Under the pieces are notes generated by a model. It did no database searches and had not been told where the DNA came from. It saw only the letters and a list, made by a program, of their open reading frames with translations. A stretch of 27,248 bases of DNA from assembly GCA_015501595.1 (NCBI GenBank), contig JADNRX010000666.1, forward strand, positions 1 to 27,248, in the 5' to 3' direction. The position numbers and the translations under genes were made by a program. This DNA is from Hymenopellis radicata. Lineage: Eukaryota > Basidiomycota > Agaricomycetes > Agaricales > Physalacriaceae. Shown here one piece after another: positions 20,136-27,248 of the stretch. The first letter of the stretch is position 1. Each line of letters begins with the position of its first letter.

Positions 20136-20939
20136 TTATGTCGGGTCGTCCACGCCAACGATGTTGAGCTCATCGGGAACAACAGAAGAACCAGCTTCGA
20201 TAATCACGGCCCCCGTGTCCGCTGAGGATCACTCGAATCATGAACAGACTGGTCTACGATCGAAAGTATCTATGCCCTACACCGTGGGCATAGTACTCCC
20301 TATGCGCCAAGTCATCCCTCATGCCACTGGACAGCCCTATCCTCTGCGCGAACGATATAAAGTCGGATACCGCTGGCGCTGCTTCATCAGTGAAGTACGA
20401 GCTGATCGACTCGGAGTCTACTTCATCATCATATTCGGCGACACCCGCATCCCTCTTCAAAGACGCAATAACAGCCCAATGCCGATTCACCTCCTCCGAG
20501 TCGCAAACTCGCGCAACGGCGCGGTCAAAATCTGACGGTTGCGGGGCGGGTTCATGATTTCTTCGCGCTATCGCCTTGCGGCGCTCAAAGGCATCGTGCG
20601 CGGCTCTTATTCCAGCGACTTCAAACTTGTGAGCGATACATACTTGACAAATGACAAGTATATCCTGCTCACAATCCGAGATATAGTGGGTATTCCAGAG
20701 CAAATCTCGCTCTTCGCGCGCGATGCCGGCGAACAGGCGGTCGTCGAGGGCTGATGTTAACAAAGTAAGCAACTCTCATATACAATATAGTGATGCAAAA
20801 CGGGCTTGCCTGCCAGGGTTCTCGAGGCCAGCTCGTATCGAATCTCGAGATCTCGACGAAGCTCCGCTGCCTCTGTTAAAGCCCGTACCTGCTCCCTGAG
20901 GAGGACAATCTCGGCAGACATAGGAGTAGAAGTAGACAT
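20136..20939 (-). CDS. Uncharacterised 227-aa coiled-coil protein
   Basis: Exons 20939-20810, 20750-20283 and 20221-20136 join in frame to 227 aa. Residues about 8-40 (SAEIVLLREQVRALTEAAEL...) form a heptad-like coiled coil. The middle is charged with Cys pairs (DCEQDILVICQVC), and the end reads AVIIEAGSSVVPDELNIVGV. Intron 1 (59 nt) uses a GC donor, CAG|GCAAGC, with branch GTTAAC and acceptor ATCAG; it restores TLAALDDRLF in frame. Intron 2 is GT-AG, 61 nt. No known domain recognised; probably soluble and possibly self-associating through the coiled coil, which is inference. Confidence 0.6.
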
Positions 20940-21466
20940 AAATAATAGTACTCAGTGTGGGGGCGAGTTGGGAAAGAGGGCCGTATAAATAGCAATTTTG
21001 TTCTCAGTCATCGATTGTCAGTCACGAATCACGGTGCCGAAACTCATCGCTTTGCGTCTCTAAAGTGTCAGCTTTGATCGAGTCTGCTATGGGGCAACGA
21101 CGAACCGGCGAACCCCGCGAACCGACCAACTGCCGAGGAGCCTGAATCGCCCTTCGACACGTTAAACACTGGATATATGCGCGTCAAAGTGATGCCTCAA
21201 TGGGAAGAAATATAGGTAACTTACAATGGCCACTGGGCGTCCTTTAAATCACCCGCTTGTCCCAATCTAAGACCCCGCATGTCGAGCAGATACGCATCGA
21301 TCCTGAAAATACCCATACAGTCATTGAGGTACATACATCCCAGGTGGAATGTTTACTGGGGCCGCGTGTGCCGCCGGTGCCGCCGCGCTTGTAGAGGGCA
21401 TCGCGTCGCAAAGGAGGGCAAGAAAATGAAAGAATGGACAGGACGTATACGGTCAGCGTGTAAAAG
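20940..21466. other. Intergenic, no confident gene
   Basis: Only short ORFs without motifs on either strand. The part next to 20940 is the promoter of the coiled-coil gene. Confidence 0.4.
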
Positions 21467-22192
21467 TTATAACGGGCGGGTGAACTCACCGCTCGAGTGC
21501 TGCGTTCGAATATCGGTAAATGGCGATATCAAGGTCCCAACAGCGTTCACTAGGTGAAGACGAAGTCGCGGAATGAGGATTCGGTGACGAGCACCAATAG
21601 TTGTAGAGGTCCTTTCGGAGGCGCCTGATATATGCTCCCGGCCATGAGAGTGGGCGGCGGCTTCCCTCCGGCGTGACAATGTTGCTCCTTGACTGCGTCT
21701 CGACTCCGTCTTCGGAGCAGTTGTCTTCTGCCAGTCTTGGGCTATCGAGCGAGCCTTGAGAGAGGTTGACGCGTCCATCGCTGTGCTAGACTCTGGCAAT
21801 AGTTTCCTCGGATAATGGTGAGATCACTTCGGTAGGTGAGGGCCAAGTCGCGTGAATGCGGATTGTAATCATGGGGAATGGGTATTGATGAAGTAGGGCG
21901 TCTTGGACGGGCGACGTGAAGGTGAGTCGCAGCCTTGTCGTCGATTCATAACGGGAAACCAGGTCCAGATACTGGACAGGTGGCCCCATGGAGAAACTTG
22001 GAAGACGCTGAAGCGCGCAGGTAAGAGATCTGGTTTGTATTTCTGGTGATTGCTCACCTCGTGCTTGACCCCATATTTGACCCGGTTTCTCTTCAGCGAA
22101 GAGAGAGAGAGACGATAGCGACTGAATGGCTTCCAGGACATCGTGATGGTCGACAAGCAAATCCAGCACTTGTCGACGACGGAGAGCAACAC
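21467..22192 (-). CDS. Possible uncharacterised gene or gene pair
   Basis: A minus-strand frame 22169-21786 has protein-like composition: LLVDHHDVLEAIQSLSSLSLFAEEK, then MGPPVQYLDLVSRYESTTRLRLTFTSPVQ and a hydrophobic ITIRIHATWPSP stretch. It is followed by a second frame from 21778 starting MDASTSLKARSIAQDWQK. They may be exons of one gene or two genes; I could not choose between several GT-AG options. Plus-strand ORFs over the same stretch look like shadows. No family recognised. Confidence 0.3.
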
Positions 22193-22787
22193 GTTGGTGA
22201 GTCCTTTACGCGCCGTCTGGGCGGTTTCCTTGCGTGTCGTTGTCTGCCTGGTAACTGGCAGTGGCCGGTGTTGGTTTCATCGGGGCGTCGTGGTGGGGTA
22301 GCGAGTGGCTCAGGCTGTGTAGGCCGTTCAAGGTTATCCTCTCACCGCGACGGCACATCCACGACAGACTGTATTTTCGCCTTCATTCATTCCGGCGGAT
22401 GCGTCGATGGGTTTCGAATAATTGTCGGGAAATTTGACGGCGGCCACGACTAGGCATAGGTGCGTTACAGCTGTTATTCAGGAAATCAAGGAACTTATTC
22501 AATGCAAGATGGAACCAAATTTCACCTGGAAGTTCGCAGATATATCCTGTCTTCGTCTCTTGGACCGACAGCGGCGGTAACGACCCCGCCATGCTTGCGA
22601 CACGCCCTCTGGCAACCTTGGGATCGCCTATTTTCGTCGCTAGATATTGGGGCGTTCATCGTTGGTTGAATCGAGTAGGTGCCGAACGTTCGAATACTTA
22701 TCCACGCAAGACCTAACTTAGCTTTCAGATCTCGCTTCTTTCGATTATCACTGTGCATTTGGAAACGGGTGACGAGGACGACTAACA
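22193..22787. other. No confident gene
   Basis: Short frames on both strands without motifs. One plus-strand frame near 22730-22780 (SIITVHLETGDEDD) may belong to the fragmented gene that follows. Confidence 0.35.
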
Positions 22788-23414
22788 CTCGACCTCATGG
22801 ACTGCGACGGCCTTGGAATCAAAATCACCCTTCAATAACGTGTCGTTGAGTAGTACTACTCTGAGAGCCTTCATCATCACGGAACAGGGGAACTCTGGAA
22901 AGTCTCGGAGGTCTATAATGGACGCGTCTACAGTACCTGCTGGTTTTGCTACGCCGTCCCGCACTGAGGTGAGGTCTCCGGGTTTAATCTGATGATTGAT
23001 TCTAACAGTGTTGTCCTAGTACGGCTTTGCCTCGTTGGAATTCCAATGGTTGGGGCTCCCCGACTCTCCGAAGGAACGCGACGAACACTTTTAAGGCCGG
23101 AATTTCAGTCCAAACTCGAATCATGGAGGTGCTTCGCATTCGAGTAGCCTTAGACTGTCTTGGCTTGTAGAGCGCGACGTGCACTTGATGTTCCTCCTCT
23201 CTGTGTTCCGTCTCCCAACAATCATTTGTGGTTCTATTTCACCGAGTTTGCCCGGATCGCACTTGACGTGGAGTTCGAAGTCTCGCCATACAGCCGCGAT
23301 GAATTCGCGATGGACTTGCACCTGGACGGACGCGTGGAACTGTTGTCGGTCGAAACAGATTGTTGCCGAATGGTTGTTCCCCGCAAGCATCACATCTTCT
23401 CTCCGGGGGAGTAA
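22788..23414 (+). pseudogene. Fragmented uncharacterised gene
   Basis: Three protein-like pieces lie in order but in different frames. The first (about 22797-22965) includes LRAFIITEQGNSGKSRRSIM and ends FATPSRTE; a 51 nt GT-AG intron (GTGAGG...CCTAG) then joins it to YGFASLEFQWLGLPDSPKER, which soon meets a stop. The second is VQTRIMEVLRIRVALD near 23110. The third (about 23215-23414) is WFYFTEFARIALDVEFEV followed by DEFAMDLHLDGRVELLSV. Together they look like one decayed gene, or one gene with base-deletion errors in the assembly. Family not recognised. Confidence 0.4.
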
Positions 23415-23643
23415 CAATCACAAGAGGATAATTCGGACTGCGAAGCATGCTGTCTAGGACTGTTGTTCCATCTTTGACCGTATGCTTAGGATTCTCGTAC
23501 GATTTACCTGTATCAAACTGTGTCCGGGTCGATGGCTCCGGTTTCCTCTATTCATAAGATCAATATGATGCATAGAGAAGGATATAAAGACTGAGAACTA
23601 TAGATATCGTTCACTCACCTCCTCATCGATAACTTCCACTATC

Positions 23644-25117
23644 ATGTCCTCTGTTGCACAACACTTGGCATGTCAGATGCTGAGGTCATTCAGGTCATTA
23701 CTGCAACCTCAACCACATATTATGGAAATCTTCACCTATGGCCTCTACACCATGGTCTTTGTTTCTACTATGCATCAAATAGGTATACATTCACATTTTC
23801 ATTATGCTCTCCAGCTCATTGCTTTATGCAGGTGCTCGTAGTGGTGCCAATAAATGGCCTTCACAACGAATTGCATTGACCATTATCATTTGTGTCATAT
23901 GGGCACTGACAACTGTACATATGGAATATATTGGAATAACTAGTTTCCACCTATATCACCCATGGACAGTCACAGAACTCTGTGCTAAGGCATGTTATTA
24001 GATTGGAGATGGAAATTGGTCAAAGAACGACTAGTCTGAATGTCTTTGCTTATACAGCAATTGCACTTAATGCAATTCTTGCAGAGCTTATTAATGTATG
24101 AATCAACTTTTTTCTTAATAGTATTATGCTGATAAATTCATAGGTTTGGAGATGTTGGGAGCTCTATAATCGAAACTATCTAATTGCTGGTCTTCCATTA
24201 CTTTGTGTGCTCTGTGGATTAAGTGAGTACTGTATCTAATATGTTCAAAGTAGCTTACTGATTCAACTGATAGTAAGCCATATTTTTAATATGGTTATGA
24301 CATATACTGTTGATCATCCAATCTGCTTCTCTCAGTGCTGATAAACTGGCAAATTGTGTACTACTCTGTCACAGCATTCACCAATGTTCTCACTACCTTC
24401 CTCATCATTTTTCGGATTCTCTCCTTTGGTGGACTTAGGATTGCTCGGACATATCGTGGCCTTCTGGAGATTCTGATTGAATCTGCTTTTCTATATTCGG
24501 CAACATATATTCTCTATCTTGGATTATGATCTCAGGGATTTCTATATGCCATACTGGAGCTTACAAACTACTATGCAGAAGGACTACTCAATGCTGTTAC
24601 AGTGAGTCTTTACCTTTATATTTTCAAGAACTTGTACTAACAACATGATACTTAGGCACTTGCACCTACCATGATCATTGGACGTGTCATGTCTGGTGGA
24701 GCACGTCCCAATGACTCCTGGACACATTCTTCCCTTCCATCTATGGGTTCCACCATGCGCAGTCTTGAAGAGAGCATCCGATTCGGCAGTGTCCATCCTG
24801 CACAGACACCAGATACCACATCGACACTTGATACTACCGGTCAAGCTGAAGATGCCAAGGTTCTCTTGCAGGAGAAGGGAACATGGTGTCGGTGGCGAGC
24901 AGTGGCGGGTCATGCTGGAGAGTCTGAGGTTCATGGGAGTCATGTGGGATCGGAGATTCAGGTTGAGCAGGGAAGGATGGAGGTGTTGGCGAGTCCGCTG
25001 GAGAGTCCGAGGATTCTGAGATTCAGGTTGAGAACGAGAAGGAGTGGAGGTATTGGCGGCCATGCTAGAGAGTCAGAGATTCAGATTGAGAAGCGTGATG
25101 GAGCAGAGGCGGTTTGA
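23644..25117 (+). CDS. Multi-pass membrane protein, damaged or mis-sequenced
   Basis: Exon pieces encode several membrane spans: FTYGLYTMVFVSTM, a second exon from 23832 (RIALTIIICVIWALTTVHM), a third piece with SLNVFAYTAIALNAILAE, WRCWELYNRNYLIAGLPLL from 24144, VYYSVTAFTNVLTTFLIIF, ESAFLYSATYILYL, then after an intron ALAPTMIIGRVMSGG. This order, with R-C-W-x-x-Y/W-N-R and an APT-IIGRV ending, fits a polytopic protein family common in mushrooms whose function is unknown to me. Clear introns: 23783-23831, 24096-24143, 24223-24273 and a GTGAGT intron starting at 24601. Reading is broken by an apparent frameshift near 23985, an unresolved junction near 24340 and an in-frame TGA near 24528. The start could be 23644 or a later Met. 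Confidence 0.5.
24920..25105 (+). repeat. Imperfect short repeats in the gene tail
   Basis: The block GAGATTCAGGTTGAG and the block TGCTGGAGAGTC or TGCTAGAGAGTC recur about three times with 60-70 nt spacing. They encode similar Glu-rich tail segments (ESEVHG, SEIQVEQ, ESEIQIEK) in two frames, suggesting slippage-driven growth of the cytosolic tail. Confidence 0.5.
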
Positions 25118-25163
25118 AGTGGCCGTGGCAACTTAGAGTATGCTTAAAGTGTCAGTATTTATG

Positions 25164-25309
25164 GTTTCCTTTGTTTCGTGTTCCATGTTTCCTGGTGTAG
25201 ATACTTATTTATCCATCCTGCTAGCAGGATCACATAGTTTCCTTTGTTTTGTGTTCTGTGTTTCCTGGTCTAGATACTTATTTATCTGTCCTGCTAGGGG
25301 ATCAAATAT
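25164..25309 (+). repeat. 73 bp tandem duplication
   Basis: GTTTCCTTTGTTT begins at 25164 and again at 25237, and both copies continue through TTTCCTGGT-TAGATACTTATTTAT and CCTGCTAG. The two copies differ at only a few positions. The location is just downstream of the membrane protein gene, probably in its 3' region. Confidence 0.85.
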
Positions 25310-25854
25310 TTATATATATACTCTTCCCCAATGTCCGTCCGAGTGCAGGATTTGTGAGGTGTCACCGTAAGGTTAGGGTCATAGCTCCTTGATGCTGCTT
25401 GTCGCGACTGGCGTACTGATCGTCTGCACTAGCTTGATTGGAAATACTTCAACTTTCCGCTGGAGAAACAGTAAAAATTGTGATGAGAACCAGCAGAGCA
25501 GGGGTAAACGCACTTCATCGTGTTTCTGATCCTCATATTTGCTCGCACCGGAAGGGTGACATGTGCGCGCTAACCCGACTCCACCACTGATACTCAAAAC
25601 TTCCATATCACTTAGACACGGTTCGTGGTACCGGCCGAATAGCCGGCGGTTCGTCGTTGCTTTTTGGCTAAGGGAGATCTCCCATCCAGCATTCAAAAGC
25701 AAGAGGTCCTGATTCACAGACATGAGCTGGACCCGCAGTTTCTTTATGTCGACGACTACGTACATGCATAAAGAAGTGGTCAAGTTGACCCTACTCGATA
25801 GCACTACTACGAGCCGGGACTACAACAACAACGTCTAAAGTCTACCCAAGAAAC
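25310..25854. other. No confident gene
   Basis: A minus-strand ORF of 141 codons (25379-25804) is the longest frame. It has no motif and irregular composition, so I do not call it. The right end is the 3' flank of the zinc-finger gene. Confidence 0.4.
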
Positions 25855-27248
25855 TCAAGCATCGTCCTCCCAATCATCAGGCACATCAACATCCACACTA
25901 GGCGCAGGAGCCTCAACAACCTGCCGCGCCCCAGGCGGACGATACACCCCTGCTGCAGGTCTCGGCGCCGCTTGACTAGCGGGGAGCTCTACCATCCTCG
26001 ACGGCGGCGTAGCCGCCCGACTACCACCCGCAGGCGTCGCCCAACCTCGACTAGCAGGCGCACTCGACTTCTGAACCCCCCAGGCGTCGCACGCAGGTTC
26101 CCAAGCTTGCCCAAATTAGGTCGCGATCCTACAAGCACCTGCGAAGAAAGAAGAGACGCCGGAATCCGCGTGTCGATCCGACGAATTAGCTCGACGCTAT
26201 TTCGTTGTCTGTCAAAATCAACACAGAAACAAACCACGAAACTCACCTTCGATGAGGCTCTTGATCCACCATCCGGTAATCCATGCGATAAACACGCCAG
26301 CTACCAAGCTTGATCAAACACGACATCACACAGACGAGAACAACACAAACCTCAATGACAAACTTCCTGCGCTCCACGGGCATCTGCGGCAGAACCTGCG
26401 TCTTTCGCCCAGACGACACAAATTCCGCAAACGCCTTCTCCACCACCGACAGAAACTTGTCGTTCATCCTCGCAAAGCCCAACAATTCATCGCTATACAC
26501 AGCCGGTCCACCTGCGTTCTTGTCGCGCGAGGCTGTTTGATCCCCAGCGCGTCCGCCAACCTCGCATTACGCTTAGCGATCTCGCACTCGTCGTGCACTT
26601 GAGGACATCGCTTCGCCCACTTGTGTTGGTGGTACTACGCCCACACCGAACAGATTGCTTGATCCTTCCGCATGGACACGAAAGGGATACGATCGTCTGG
26701 CACGGTTCCTTCTCGGAGCAGGCAGATGGGGCATGACACGGCTCCGTACACGGATGATGACCAGGAAGGCTGATTCCATGTTAGCTTTATCGAGCACGGA
26801 GGAATGAACACATACCACATCTTTCTAGACTTTCCACAAGGCATCGTACAAGCCCCACACTCGTCAGCGTGACATACACGCTCGCAGTGGTGAAACCCGC
26901 ATTCAAGGAGTTTCCCACATACAGTCCCACATCCAATTTTATCCCTGTCCAGGAACAACGGACGTTGCCCACCATTTTCGCACCGCAGGCGCAGAGCTTA
27001 GTAGTCAAGAAGGGACATGGCGGACAGGACACGTCGTCACCATGACAGACATGGGGCGTCTTCGGGTGTCCGCATTCTGGAGGAGGAAAAACGCAAGGAT
27101 ACGTGCACTGTATCTTCGTTCCGCATGGGACAGGCGGTTCCAGAACCGTTCGCCCACAGAAGCAGATAAGCTAAGAAAAGGACCATCAGTAACGATTCCA
27201 TCTTGAAATGGCAGACAAACCTCCTCAAATGAACTCCTCAAACAAGGT
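25855..27248 (-). CDS. FAP1: NFX1-type zinc-finger/R3H protein, FAP1-like, 3' part
   Basis: The gene runs off the right edge of the window. Visible in order: CFCGRTVLEPPVPCGTKI, the finger CGHPKTPHVCH...CPPCPF, CACGAKM, then CGKLLECGFHHCERVCHADE, then HHPCTEPCHAPSAC...CPCGRIKQSVRCGR, KRNARLADALGI, an R3H domain (YSDELLGFARMNDKFL...QVLPQMPVERRKF), HRSVELIRRIDTRIP, and a Gly/Ala/Pro tail ending VPDDWEDDA. Introns: 27220-27171, 26815-26770, 26350-26301 and 26246-26197. NFX1-family proteins are nuclear regulators with RING-like and cysteine-rich fingers; yeast Fap1 binds the rapamycin target FKBP12. At least four one-base losses interrupt the frame (near 26945, 26588, 26512 and 26078), so this is either a pseudogene or poorly polished sequence. 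Confidence 0.75.

Noticed and set aside
25379..25804. A 141-codon minus-strand ORF as a gene
   Set aside because: No recognisable motif, irregular composition and no supporting splice sites; kept only as a note.

Overview
The window looks like nuclear DNA of an agaricomycete (mushroom-forming) basidiomycete. The signs are dense small genes with many 45-60 nt GT-AG introns carrying CTAAC/CTGAC-type branch sites, a FunK1-type fungal kinase, and a polytopic membrane protein of a type common in mushrooms. There are no bacterial operons or Shine-Dalgarno spacing. Gene models below were spliced by eye.

Region 1 (1-6825) is a giant inverted repeat. The left arm (about 1-3060) and right arm (about 4200-6825) are reverse complements, clearly diverged (very roughly 85-90% identical by eye), and each has its own indels. 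Position 1 pairs with position 6825, so the left arm may continue outside the window. Each arm carries tRNA-like (SINE-type) heads, intron-like GT-AG segments and, at its inner end, a relic of a FunK1 kinase tail pointing at the centre. The roughly 1 kb loop holds one intact gene, a BIG1/Voa1 (Ac45-family) homologue with three introns.

Region 2 (6826-12480) has about 1.3 kb without a recognisable gene, then a two-exon KGD4 homologue (a subunit of the 2-oxoglutarate dehydrogenase complex), an unresolved small spliced gene, and a complete five-exon FunK1 kinase of 896 codons on the minus strand. Its tail is a paralogue of the relics in the arms.

Region 3 (12480-15977) is sparse. It holds a 109-aa standalone VHL beta-domain protein that keeps the hydroxyproline-pocket residues, an 82-95 bp minisatellite, and one doubtful gene.

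Region 4 (15978-20939) has a complete ten-exon UBA2 (catalytic subunit of the SUMO E1 enzyme, 654 aa) with one problematic splice donor, followed by two small uncharacterised spliced genes on the minus strand, one with a GC-AG intron.

Region 5 (21400-27248) is lower quality or decaying. It has unrecognised ORFs, a fragmented ORF family, a damaged multi-pass membrane protein gene, a 73 bp tandem duplication, and the 3' part of an NFX1-type zinc-finger/R3H gene (FAP1-like). That last gene needs at least four single-base corrections to read through, whereas UBA2, FunK1 and BIG1 need none.

The genes do not form one pathway. The most unusual architecture is the BIG1 gene inside a 6.8 kb imperfect hairpin with kinase relics on both sides. 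The most unusual protein is the minimal VHL domain.
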